Assembly (NCBI GenBank): GCA_021800315.1
Contig: JAJYZD010000008.1
Coordinates: 1-31,075 of the forward strand
Length of the DNA: 31,075 nt
Source: Bacillota bacterium
GTDB lineage: Bacteria > Bacillota > Desulfotomaculia > Desulfotomaculales > JAJYZD01
Direction: 5' to 3'
Under the pieces are notes generated by a model, which was given only the letters and a program-made list of their open reading frames with translations, made no database searches and had not been told where the DNA came from. Each line of letters starts with the position of its first letter. The stretch's first letter is position 1. The position numbers were made by a program, and so were the translations under genes. Shown piece by piece: positions 15,754 through 23,887 of this stretch.

Positions 15754-15849
15754 CGGAAAACAAAGGTGTTTTCCGGTCAACGGGCAATGGTGCCTTTGGG
15801 GCAAGAGAGGTGACGCGGGTCGCCGCTTGCCGTGAAGGCATTTCTCTTT
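15754..15849 (+). promoter_or_regulatory. Putative ANTAR-responsive attenuator in the glnA leader
   Basis: P1 is an 8-bp hairpin, GGAAAAC-[AAAGGT]-GTTTTCC closed by a C-G pair (15754-15775). P2, seven bases later, is GGC-[AATGGT]-GCC (15783-15794). Both loops have six bases with A1 and G4, the pattern described for ANTAR targets. A long terminator follows: TGCCTT (15791-15796) pairs with AAGGCA (15835-15840), enclosing GCAAG/CTTGC (15801-15805 with 15826-15830) and GGTGAC/GTCGCC (15809-15814 with 15819-15824), then TTTCTCTTT (15841-15849). The terminator's first arm shares 15791-15794 with P2, so forming P2 should prevent termination. The T tract is interrupted by two C residues, which may make termination partial. 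Confidence 0.65.
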
Positions 15850-15881
15850 GGGGGGGCGGGGAGGGGGTTGTTGCCGGGGGG
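15850..15881 (+). other. Potential G-quadruplex in the glnA 5' untranslated region
   Basis: Four runs of 7, 4, 5 and 6 G residues (15850-15856, 15858-15861, 15863-15867, 15876-15881) are separated by 1, 1 and 8 bases on the coding strand. This fits a stacked four-run quadruplex motif in the transcript, directly after the leader terminator's T tract and 57 bases before the glnA start. Confidence 0.4.
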
Positions 15882-15938
15882 CACCGGGAAAGGATAACTA
15901 GGACAACCGTTTCGACAAAACAAGAGGAGGTCATGCGT

Positions 15939-17360
15939 ATGTCCAAGTCGGCCGCAGATGTCCTGGCCTTTGCCAGGGAAAAAGACGTGTCTATGGTAGA
16001 CCTGAAGTTTATCGACCTGCCGGGCATGTGGCAGCATTTCACGGTACCCCTGGGCGAGCTTGATGAAAAGAGCATAAAGGAAGGTTTCGGTTTCGACGGT
16101 TCCAGCATCCGGGGTTTCCGGGTCATCAACGAGAGCGACATGCTCCTGATTCCTGATCCGGATACCGCCATCATCGACCCGTTCTGCAAGGCGCCCACCC
16201 TGAGCCTGGTCTGCAACGTGGTCGACCCTGTAAACGGTCAGCCTTACAACCGTGACCCCCGTTACGTGGCCCAGAAGGCCGAGGCCTACCTGAAGAGCAC
16301 CGGTATCGCCGAGGTCAGTTACTGGGGTCCGGAAGCCGAGTTTTTTATCCTGAACGACGTCCGCTACGACCAGAACCAACACAGCGGCTACTACTACGTC
16401 GACTCGGTCGAAGGCATCTGGAACAGCGGCCGCGAGGAGATGCCCAACCTGGGTTACAAGCCCCGCTACAAAGAAGGATACTTCCCGGTGCCGCCCGTTG
16501 ATTCCCAGCAGGATATCCGCACCGAAATGATCCTTACCATGATGAGCCTGGGTATCGCCGTCGAGTGCCAGCACCACGAGGTGGCCACGGCCGGGCAGGC
16601 GGAAATCGACATGCGCTTTTCCTCCCTGACGAAGATGGCCGACCAGCTGCTTTTGTACAAGTACGTGGTCAAGAACGTGGCCTTCCGAAACGGCATGACC
16701 GCCACCTTTATGCCCAAGCCCATCTTCCAGGACAACGGTTCCGGCATGCACGTCCACCAGAGCCTTTGGAAGGGCGATACCCCGCTGTTCTTTGACGAGA
16801 AAGGCTACGCCCAACTGAGCGAGTTGGCCATGTACTACATAGGCGGACTCTTGAAGCACGCCCCGGCGCTGTGCGCCTTCTGCAGCCCGACCACCAACTC
16901 CTACAAGCGGCTGGTGCCCGGCTACGAGGCCCCCGTCAACCTGGTTTATTCGCAAAGAAACCGCAGCGCGGCCGTGCGCATCCCCATGTATTCCAGCAAT
17001 CCGAAGGTCAAGCGCATCGAGTACCGTCCGCCCGACCCGTCCTGCAATCCCTACCTGGCTTTCTCCGCGTTGCTGCTGGCGGGTCTGGACGGCATCAAGA
17101 ACAAAATCCATCCCGGTGATCCGCTGGACAAGGACATCTTCGAACTCGAAGGGGAAGAGGCGGCCAGGATCCGTTCCGTTCCGTCCTCCCTGCCGCACGC
17201 CCTGGCCGCCCTCAAGGAGGACCACGGGTTCCTCCTGGCCGGCAACGTGTTCGACGAAGACCTGATCAACACCTGGATCGAGTACAAGACCCTGCGTGAG
17301 GCGGACCAGATCCGACTGCGTCCGCATCCGTACGAATTCGTCCTGTACTACGACGTTTAA
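15939..17360 (+). CDS. glnA: Glutamine synthetase, class I (beta-like), first copy
   Basis: The 473-residue enzyme forms glutamine from glutamate, ammonia and ATP as a dodecamer in the cytoplasm. Visible signatures are FGFDGSSIRGF, YWGPEAEFFIL (metal ligands), GQAEIDMRFSS, the ATP-binding MPKPIFQDNGSGMHVHQS and NRSAAVRIPM. The length and the segment before the C-terminus place it near the enterobacterial (beta) subfamily. At the place of the adenylylated Tyr of those enzymes (NLYDLP) it reads DIFELEG, with F401, so canonical adenylylation is not possible. ATG 15939 has AGAGGAGG at ideal spacing; ATG 15933 is too close. Its leader carries the ANTAR-type attenuator and a G-rich tract. Confidence 0.93.
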   Translation: MSKSAADVLAFAREKDVSMVDLKFIDLPGMWQHFTVPLGELDEKSIKEGFGFDGSSIRGFRVINESDMLLIPDPDTAIIDPFCKAPTLSLVCNVVDPVNGQPYNRDPRYVAQKAEAYLKSTGIAEVSYWGPEAEFFILNDVRYDQNQHSGYYYVDSVEGIWNSGREEMPNLGYKPRYKEGYFPVPPVDSQQDIRTEMILTMMSLGIAVECQHHEVATAGQAEIDMRFSSLTKMADQLLLYKYVVKNVAFRNGMTATFMPKPIFQDNGSGMHVHQSLWKGDTPLFFDEKGYAQLSELAMYYIGGLLKHAPALCAFCSPTTNSYKRLVPGYEAPVNLVYSQRNRSAAVRIPMYSSNPKVKRIEYRPPDPSCNPYLAFSALLLAGLDGIKNKIHPGDPLDKDIFELEGEEAARIRSVPSSLPHALAALKEDHGFLLAGNVFDEDLINTWIEYKTLREADQIRLRPHPYEFVLYYDV

Positions 17361-17380
17361 GAACCGGATCCCGGGTTATC

Positions 17381-17407
17381 CGTCCGCGGCGCACCCCGCC
17401 GCGGACG
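17381..17407 (+). other. Strong GC hairpin after glnA
   Basis: CGTCCGCGGCG / CGCCGCGGACG forms a perfect 11-bp stem with a 5-base loop, 20 bases after the glnA stop. No T run follows, so it is more likely a 3'-end stabiliser or a factor-dependent termination site than an intrinsic terminator. Confidence 0.45.
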
Positions 17408-17469
17408 ATGCTCCCCGGGGCGGCAATCAAGATGGGTTTTGGGAAACCGAGTTTGGCCGCATGGGCAAG

Positions 17470-17540
17470 CCCCCGACTTTAGTCGGGGGAAGTTGAAGAT
17501 TATTCCGCCTTCCCCATCCCCCGTTTTCAAACGGGGGTGG
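17470..17540. repeat. Pair of REP-like palindromes before the second glnA
   Basis: Two perfect palindromes lie 28 bases apart. The first is CCCCCGACT-TT-AGTCGGGGG (17470-17489). The second is CCCCCGTTT-TC-AAACGGGGG (17518-17537), extended by CCA/TGG around one bulged T. Both share the CCCCCG...CGGGGG ends. Such paired palindromes resemble REP units and the hairpin ends used by IS200/IS605-type transposases. The second one contains the GGGGGTGG that would serve as a Shine-Dalgarno site for ATG 17545 and lies just upstream of the likely glnA start, so it may also affect translation. Confidence 0.5.
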
Positions 17541-17566
17541 AGAAATGGCAAAGGACGGGGACTTTT

Positions 17567-18895
17567 GTGCGGTATACTCCGGAAGACGTGGTACGGCTGG
17601 CCCGGGAGGAAGACGTCAAGTTCATCCGCCTGCAGTTCACCGATATCTTCGGGGTTTTGAAGAATCTGGCCATCACGGTGGACCAGCTCGAAAAGGCGCT
17701 GTCCGGTGAGATCATGTTTGACGGGTCCTCCATAGAGGGATTCGTCCGCATCGAGGAGTCGGACATGTATTTCCGGCCGGACCCGAACACCTTTGCCATC
17801 TACCCCTGGCGCCCCAGGGAAGGGGCGGTGGCCCGGCTCATCTGCGACGTGTACAACGCCGACGGCACCCCCTTTGCCGGGGATCCCCGCCAGGTCCTGC
17901 GCGCCGTGGCCTGCGACGCCCTGGATATGGGCTACATCATGAACGTGGGCCCCGAGTTGGAATTCTTCCTGTTTCACGCGGACGACCAGGGCCGGCCCAC
18001 GCTGGAGACCCACGACCAGGCCGGTTATTTCGACCTCAGCCCGGTCGACCTGGGGGAAAACGCCAGAAGGGACATGGTGCTGACCCTGGAGAGAATGGGT
18101 TTCGAAATCGAGGCCTCCCACCACGAGGAGGCGCCGGGCCAGCACGAGATCGACTTCAAGTATTCCGACGCCTTGGACACGGCCGACAAGATCGTCACTT
18201 TCAAGATGGTGGTACGCACCATCGCCCAGCGGCACGGGCTGCACGCCACCTTCATGCCCAAGCCCATCACCGGGGTCAACGGATCCGGTATGCATACCAA
18301 CCAGTCCCTTGCGGCCGAAGGTGAAAACGCCTTCTACGATCCGGAAGGCGACCGGCAGCTGTCGTTGGTAGCCCGCTGGTACATCGGCGGACTTCTGAAG
18401 CACATCCGGGCCGTCACGGCGGTGACCAACCCGACGGTCAACTCTTACAAGCGTCTTGTTCCCGATTACGAGGCCCCCGTGTACATCGCCTGGGCGGAGA
18501 AGAACCGCAGTCCCCTCATCCGTATTCCGGCCAAGCGGGGGCCCTCCACCCGGATCGAGCTGCGTAACCCGGACCCGTCCTGCAACCCCTACCTGGCCCT
18601 GGCGGTCATGTTGGCGGCCGGCCTGGACGGGGTCAGAAACAAGATCGAACCGCCGCCGGCCGCGGATGTGAACCTGTACCGCCTGAGCGAGGCGGAAAGG
18701 GAAGCCCTGGGAGTGACCAGCCTGCCTTCCTCCCTGGGGGAGGCCTTGGGCGAGTTGCGTTCGGACGCCGTGGTGCGGGGCGCTTTGGGCGAGCATGTCT
18801 ACAACAAGTTCGTGGAGGCCAAGCGGCGGGAACTGGACAGTTACCAGGCCCAGGTCCATCCCTGGGAACTGGAGACCTACCTGGCCAGGTACTGA
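17567..18895 (+). CDS. glnA: Glutamine synthetase, class I-alpha (B. subtilis type), second copy
   Basis: The 442-residue enzyme has all glutamine synthetase signatures (FDGSSIEGFVRIEESDM, GPELEFFLF, MPKPITGVNGSGMHTNQS, RIPAKRG) and the shorter form without the adenylylation loop, as in B. subtilis GlnA, which is controlled by feedback and protein contacts. Residues from the start on (RYTPEDVVRL..EEDVKFIRLQFTDI) align with the Bacillus N-terminus. The start is uncertain. GTG 17567 fits the homologue best and has AAAGGA/GGGGA upstream. GTG 17537 would add ten residues and lies in a palindrome. ATG 17545 opens M-A-K like Bacillus but is in another frame. It lies 206 bases after the first glnA and probably before GOGAT in function. 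Confidence 0.92.
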   Translation: MRYTPEDVVRLAREEDVKFIRLQFTDIFGVLKNLAITVDQLEKALSGEIMFDGSSIEGFVRIEESDMYFRPDPNTFAIYPWRPREGAVARLICDVYNADGTPFAGDPRQVLRAVACDALDMGYIMNVGPELEFFLFHADDQGRPTLETHDQAGYFDLSPVDLGENARRDMVLTLERMGFEIEASHHEEAPGQHEIDFKYSDALDTADKIVTFKMVVRTIAQRHGLHATFMPKPITGVNGSGMHTNQSLAAEGENAFYDPEGDRQLSLVARWYIGGLLKHIRAVTAVTNPTVNSYKRLVPDYEAPVYIAWAEKNRSPLIRIPAKRGPSTRIELRNPDPSCNPYLALAVMLAAGLDGVRNKIEPPPAADVNLYRLSEAEREALGVTSLPSSLGEALGELRSDAVVRGALGEHVYNKFVEAKRRELDSYQAQVHPWELETYLARY

Positions 18896-18904
18896 AATCT
18901 TTTC

Positions 18905-18925
18905 GGGGGCCCGTCCACGGCCCCC
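18905..18925 (+). terminator. GC hairpin after the second glnA
   Basis: GGGGGCC / GGCCCCC with a 7-base loop begins 10 bases after the stop codon. It is followed by TCTCC rather than a clean T run, so termination efficiency is doubtful. A second hairpin with A6/T6 arms lies at 18960-18982. Confidence 0.45.
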
Positions 18926-18993
18926 TCTCCGGCTTTCTCCGACTCTCCGGCCGGTACCACCGGAAAAAAGGTCTTTTTTCGGCTCAAAATATG

Positions 18994-19002
18994 TGATAAA
19001 AT
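18994..19002 (+). promoter_or_regulatory. Extended -10 promoter of gltB
   Basis: TGATAAAAT (18994-19002) is an extended -10 element 300 bases before gltB. The sequence at -35 is only a T6 run (18974-18979), which is also the 3' arm of an A6/T6 hairpin (18960-18982). GOGAT can therefore be transcribed separately from glnA. Confidence 0.45.
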
Positions 19003-19301
19003 ACGTTCCACGCTTGCTTTTCAGCCATGATGCGGGTGTCCGTCCGGCCGGAGATTCCAGGTGGCGGCGCCAGGCATCCCCCAGGCGGCCGGGCGGCCCT
19101 TGTTTTCATCCCGGAAAGGGCGACAGCGGGGAGGAACGGGCGGGTCAGACGGGCCGGCCTTTTGCGGCTGATTATGCCCGTTTAACATAGAAGGTTCGGG
19201 GTGAATTCATCGCCCTTTGGCCCGGAAGACCATTCCCGGCGGGGTCTGTCGGGTTGCGCTGGTTGTTTTTTCAATACCAGGAGAGAACGGAGAGAACGGA
19301 A
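19003..19301 (+). other. Long structured leader of gltB
   Basis: No gene is seen in these 299 bases. A sizeable nested hairpin is present: AACGGGC (19135-19141) pairs with GCCCGTT (19176-19182), and inside it GTCAG (19144-19148) pairs with CTGAT (19168-19172). No T run follows it closely. I looked for the A1/G4 loop pair seen in the ANTAR and glnA leaders and did not find one. Length and pairing suggest a regulated leader, but its type is unknown. Confidence 0.35.
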
Positions 19302-22300
19302 ATGCGGCAAAAGGGGAATGTCAACGGGCTGCCCCCCAGGCAGGGTCTCTACGATCCGCGATTCGAGCATGATGCCTGCGGCATCGGGTTTGTGGCCAAT
19401 ATCAAAGGGAAGAAATCAAACGGGATCTTAAGGCAGGCTCTGACCGTTCTGGTCAACCTTGACCATCGCGGGGCGAGGGGAGCGGAGGCCAACACCGGCG
19501 ACGGCGCGGGCATCCTCATGCAAATTCCCCATGCTTTCCTGGAGCGGGAATGCGGCTTCCGGCTTCCTCCCCCCGGCCGGTACGGAGCCGGCATGCTTTT
19601 TCTGCCCAGGGATGAGACCCGGCGGCAACAATGCGAGGAAACCGTCGGGAGGATCGTCCGGGAGGAAGGCCTGACCCTGCTGGGATGGCGGACGGTGCCC
19701 ACCGATGACCGTGCCCTGGGTGAGACGGCGCGTCTGGCCGAGCCTTTCATCCGGCAGGTCTTTATCGCCTCGGACATCGGGGACGAAATGGCACTGGAAC
19801 GCAAGCTCTACGTGATTCGCCGGCGTTGTGAAAAAGAGGTCCGCCACTGCTTTCCGGGCGCGGGGGAAACCTTTTATTTCGCCAGTCTGTCTTCCCGGAC
19901 CATCGTTTACAAAGGGATGCTCATTCCCGAACAAATGACCGGGTTCTACCTGGACTTGAACGATCCTTCCATTGAGACCGCGCTGGCCCTGGTCCACTCC
20001 CGCTTTTCCACCAATACCTTCCCCAGCTGGGAGCGGGCCCATCCCTACCGCTACGTGATCCACAACGGGGAGATCAACACTCTGCGCGGCAACATCAACT
20101 GGATGCACGCCCGCCAAAGCATGTGCCGGTCGGAGCTTTTCGGGGACAGCCTGGCCGGGGTCATGCCGGTCATCGACCCGGACGGCAGCGACTCGGCCAT
20201 GTTTGACAACGTTCTGGAATTCCTGTTCCTGACGGGTCGCAGCCTGCCCCACGCGGCCATGATGATGATTCCGGAGCCGTGGTCCAACCACGAAAGTATG
20301 GACGACGGAAAGAAGGCCTTTTACGAATATCATAGCTGCCTGATGGAGCCGTGGGACGGTCCCGCCGCCATCGCCTTCACCGACGGCAAGATCATCGGCG
20401 CGGTGCTCGACCGCAACGGCCTCCGGCCGTCGCGCTACTACGTCACGAAGGACGACTTGATCGTCCTGGCCTCGGAAGTGGGCGTGCTCGATATTCCCCC
20501 GGAAAACGTCCTGGTCAAGGACCGGCTCCGCCCGGGGCGCATGCTGCTGGTCGATACCGGGGAAGGACGGATAGTCGCCGACGAGGAATTGAAGGACCGG
20601 ATGGCCGCCGAACATCCTTACCGGCGGTGGCTGGATGAAAACCTGGTCCATCTCGCCGACCTGCCCCAGGCCCACGAGGTTCCCGGAACGGACCACGAAA
20701 CGGTGCTCCAGCGCCAGCAGGCTTTCGGCTACACTTTCGAGGAACTGGGCAAGCTTTTGGAGCCCATGGCCAAAAACGCCGTCGAGTCCGTGGGGGCCAT
20801 GGGGAACGACGCCCCCCTGGCGGTGCTGTCCGAAAAACCCCAGCTCTTATACAGCTATTTCAAGCAGTTGTTCGCCCAGGTGACCAACCCGCCCATCGAC
20901 GCCATCCGCGAGGAAATCATCGTGGCCGCGGAAACCACCACCGGTCCCGAAAAGAACCTGATCGAGCCGCGGGCGGACAGTTGCCGCCAGATCCGCCTCG
21001 CGTCGCCCATTCTGAGCAACGAAGAGCTGGCGAAAATCAGGTACATTGACCGGGAGGGCTTCAAGGCCGTCACCCTGCCCATATTTTTCCGGGCGGAAGA
21101 CGGTGGCCGGGGCCTCGCAGAGGCCATGGACGGCCTGTGCCGGACAGCCGACCTTGAAATCGCCCAAGGCGCCAACCTGCTCATTCTGTCCGATCGCGGC
21201 GTGAACAAGGACCACGTCCCCATTCCCGCCCTCCTTGCCCTGTCGGGGCTGCATCACCACCTGATCCGGGAGGGGACCAGAACCGGGATCAGCCTTCTGC
21301 TGGAGTCGGGGGAGCCCCGGGAAGTGCACCACTTCGCCGTGTTGATCGGTTACGGCGCCAGCGCCGTCAACCCTTACCTGGCTTTCGAGACGCTGGAAGA
21401 CATGGTTCGCCGGGGCCTGATGACCGGCATAACGTATCAGGATGCTTTGAAAAACTACATCAAGGCCGCCACCAAGGGGGTGGTCAAGGTGATGTCGAAA
21501 ATTGGGATTTCAGCCGTCCAAAGCTATCACGGCGCCCAGATTTTCGAAGCCGTCGGTATTCACGAGTCGGTTATCGACAAGTATTTTACCTGGACACCAT
21601 CCCGGGTGGGCGGAGTGGGGCTTCCGGAAATCGCCCGGGAGGCGGATTTAAGGCACCGGAAGGCCTTTGCCGCGGCAAACGGCAGCCTGGAGTCCGGGTC
21701 CACCTACCAGTGGCGGCACGACGGGGAGGAGCACCGCTATAATCCACAGACCATAATCGCCTTGCAGAGCGCCTGCCGGAGCAACGACTACGGTCTCTTC
21801 AAGCAGTACACCTCCCTGGTCGACAGCCAGCAGGTGAACTTGCGCAGCCTGTTGGCCTTCAAATCGGACCGTCCGCCCGTCCCGCTCGAGGACGTGGAAC
21901 CGGTGGAAGACATCTGCCGGCGCTTCAAGACCGGGGCGATGTCTTACGGCTCCATCAGCCGGGAAGCGCACGAAACGCTGGCCATCGCCATGAACCGCGT
22001 CGGCGGCAAGAGCAACACGGGTGAGGGCGGGGAGGATCCCGCGCGTTTCATCCCCGACCCTAACGGCGATTCCCGCAAGAGCGCCATCAAGCAGGTGGCC
22101 TCGGGCCGGTTTGGCGTTACCAGCCAATACCTGGTCAATTCCCTGGAGATTCAGATCAAGATGGCCCAGGGGGCCAAGCCGGGCGAGGGCGGCCAGCTGC
22201 CCGGGCGAAAAGTGTATCCCTGGATCGCCAAGGTCAGGGGTACGACGGCTGGCGTCGGACTGATCTCACCCCCGCCGCACCACGACATTTATTCCATTGA

Positions 22301-23876
22301 GGATCTGGCCGAACTGATCCACGACCTGAAGAACTCCAATCCCGGGGCCAGGATCAATGTCAAGCTGGTTTCCGAGGTCGGCGTGGGCACCATCGCCGCG
22401 GGGGTGTCCAAGGGGCGGGCGGACGTCGTCCTGATCAGCGGCTACGAGGGCGGCACCGGCGCTTCACCGCGGACCAGCATCACCCACGCCGGACTTCCCT
22501 GGGAACTGGGTGTGGCCGAGACCCATCAAACCCTGGTGCTGAACAATTTGAGGGACAGGATCGTGGTGGAAACCGACGGCAAGCTGATGTCCGGCCGGGA
22601 CGTGGTGATCGCCGCCCTTTTGGGCGCCGAGGAATTCGGCTTCGCCACGGCTCCGCTGGTGGCTATGGGTTGCGTCATGATGCGGGTCTGCAACCTGGAT
22701 ACCTGCCCGTGCGGCGTGGCCACCCAGAACCCGGAACTGCGCAAGAAATTCCAAGGGGATCCCGCTCACGTGGTCAACTTCATGCGCTTCATCGCCCGGG
22801 AAATGCGGGAGATCATGGCCGGTCTGGGGTTTAGGACCGTTGATGAAATGGTGGGCCGGACGGATGTGCTGGAGGTTGGCCAGGCCGTAAAGCATTGGAA
22901 GACCCGGGGGCTGGACCTGTCCGCCCTCCTTTACCGGCCCGGCGTGCCGGACCATATCGGCCGGTGCTGCCGGATCGCGCAAAACCACGGTCTGGAGAAG
23001 TCCCTGGATAAAACGCTGTTGCTGGATATCTGCCGGCCGGCCCTGGAGCGGGCCGAAAGGGTGGAGGCAAGACTGCCCATTCGCAATACCAACCGCGTGG
23101 TGGGTACCATCCTGGGACACGAAGTCACCAAGCGGTACGGTGGGGAAGGCCTGCCCGAAGACACCGTCCGCCTGTATTTCGAAGGTTCGGCCGGGCAGAG
23201 CTTCGGCGCTTTTCTGCCGGCGGGGATTACCATGACCCTTTCAGGCGACGCCAACGACTATTTCGGCAAGGGGCTTTCCGGCGGCAAGCTGATTGCCTTT
23301 CCTCCCGCCACAGCAACCTTTGTCCCTGAAGAGAACATTATCGTGGGCAACGTGTCCTTCTATGGCGCGACTTCCGGCGAAGCCTACATCCGCGGCGTGG
23401 CCGGCGAGCGTTTCTGCGTCAGAAACAGCGGCGTGCGCGCGGTGGTGGAAGGCGTGGGCGACCACGGGTGCGAATATATGACGGGAGGCCGGGTGGTGGT
23501 GCTGGGCCCATGCGGCCGGAACTTCGGAGCCGGGATGTCCGGCGGTGTAGCCTATATTCTGGATGAGGACGGGACGTTCCCGCGACGCTGCAACCCGGCC
23601 ATGGTCCTGCTCGAGCACCTGGAAGACGCCGAGGCCCTAGAGGTAAAAGGGATGATCCAGCGGCACTGGGAGTATACGCAGAGCCGGCGCGCCCGGGAGG
23701 TCCTGGATGATTGGGACCGGCTGGCGCCCCGGTTTGTGCGGGTCATCCCCAAAGACTACAAGCGCATGATGGAGGCCATCGGGCGGGCGAAAAGCCTGGG
23801 ACTCTCCGGCGATGCGGCGGTCATGGTGGCATTCGAGGAAAACATCAAAGACGCGTCCCGGATCAGCGGGAACTAG
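19302..23876 (+). CDS. gltB: Glutamate synthase, large subunit
   Basis: The 1524-residue enzyme transfers the glutamine amide to 2-oxoglutarate, giving two glutamates. A short propeptide precedes Cys26 (HDA-CGIGF), the class II glutaminase nucleophile exposed by processing. The glutaminase domain runs to about 420. The central and FMN-binding synthase domains follow (GEGGEDPARF, KVRGTTAGVGLISPPPHHDI, GGTGASPRTS), with the 3Fe-4S cysteines C1124, C1130 and C1135 in CVMMRVCNLDTCPCG. The C-terminal GXGXG beta-helix domain contains GGRVVVLG and GAGMSGG. ATG 19302 has GGAGAG upstream; an in-frame TTG at 19254 adds an unrelated leader. gltD follows after 11 bases, so the two form an operon. Confidence 0.95.
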   Translation: MRQKGNVNGLPPRQGLYDPRFEHDACGIGFVANIKGKKSNGILRQALTVLVNLDHRGARGAEANTGDGAGILMQIPHAFLERECGFRLPPPGRYGAGMLFLPRDETRRQQCEETVGRIVREEGLTLLGWRTVPTDDRALGETARLAEPFIRQVFIASDIGDEMALERKLYVIRRRCEKEVRHCFPGAGETFYFASLSSRTIVYKGMLIPEQMTGFYLDLNDPSIETALALVHSRFSTNTFPSWERAHPYRYVIHNGEINTLRGNINWMHARQSMCRSELFGDSLAGVMPVIDPDGSDSAMFDNVLEFLFLTGRSLPHAAMMMIPEPWSNHESMDDGKKAFYEYHSCLMEPWDGPAAIAFTDGKIIGAVLDRNGLRPSRYYVTKDDLIVLASEVGVLDIPPENVLVKDRLRPGRMLLVDTGEGRIVADEELKDRMAAEHPYRRWLDENLVHLADLPQAHEVPGTDHETVLQRQQAFGYTFEELGKLLEPMAKNAVESVGAMGNDAPLAVLSEKPQLLYSYFKQLFAQVTNPPIDAIREEIIVAAETTTGPEKNLIEPRADSCRQIRLASPILSNEELAKIRYIDREGFKAVTLPIFFRAEDGGRGLAEAMDGLCRTADLEIAQGANLLILSDRGVNKDHVPIPALLALSGLHHHLIREGTRTGISLLLESGEPREVHHFAVLIGYGASAVNPYLAFETLEDMVRRGLMTGITYQDALKNYIKAATKGVVKVMSKIGISAVQSYHGAQIFEAVGIHESVIDKYFTWTPSRVGGVGLPEIAREADLRHRKAFAAANGSLESGSTYQWRHDGEEHRYNPQTIIALQSACRSNDYGLFKQYTSLVDSQQVNLRSLLAFKSDRPPVPLEDVEPVEDICRRFKTGAMSYGSISREAHETLAIAMNRVGGKSNTGEGGEDPARFIPDPNGDSRKSAIKQVASGRFGVTSQYLVNSLEIQIKMAQGAKPGEGGQLPGRKVYPWIAKVRGTTAGVGLISPPPHHDIYSIEDLAELIHDLKNSNPGARINVKLVSEVGVGTIAAGVSKGRADVVLISGYEGGTGASPRTSITHAGLPWELGVAETHQTLVLNNLRDRIVVETDGKLMSGRDVVIAALLGAEEFGFATAPLVAMGCVMMRVCNLDTCPCGVATQNPELRKKFQGDPAHVVNFMRFIAREMREIMAGLGFRTVDEMVGRTDVLEVGQAVKHWKTRGLDLSALLYRPGVPDHIGRCCRIAQNHGLEKSLDKTLLLDICRPALERAERVEARLPIRNTNRVVGTILGHEVTKRYGGEGLPEDTVRLYFEGSAGQSFGAFLPAGITMTLSGDANDYFGKGLSGGKLIAFPPATATFVPEENIIVGNVSFYGATSGEAYIRGVAGERFCVRNSGVRAVVEGVGDHGCEYMTGGRVVVLGPCGRNFGAGMSGGVAYILDEDGTFPRRCNPAMVLLEHLEDAEALEVKGMIQRHWEYTQSRRAREVLDDWDRLAPRFVRVIPKDYKRMMEAIGRAKSLGLSGDAAVMVAFEENIKDASRISGN

Positions 23877-23887
23877 GGGGGAGACAA

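Noticed and set aside
15777..17327. 516-codon open frame antisense to the first glnA
   Set aside because: A shadow of the glnA codon bias in GC-rich DNA; the sense strand encodes an unmistakable glutamine synthetase.
18896..19301. Search for a third ANTAR hairpin pair in the gltB leader
   Set aside because: AANGR-type sequences occur, but none sits in a closed hexaloop with a stem on both sides, and no overlapping terminator follows.
19428..20696. Long antisense open frame inside gltB, and similar ones opposite the second glnA, gltD and lpdA
   Set aside because: All mirror the third-position GC bias of the real genes and contain no recognisable domains or RBS.
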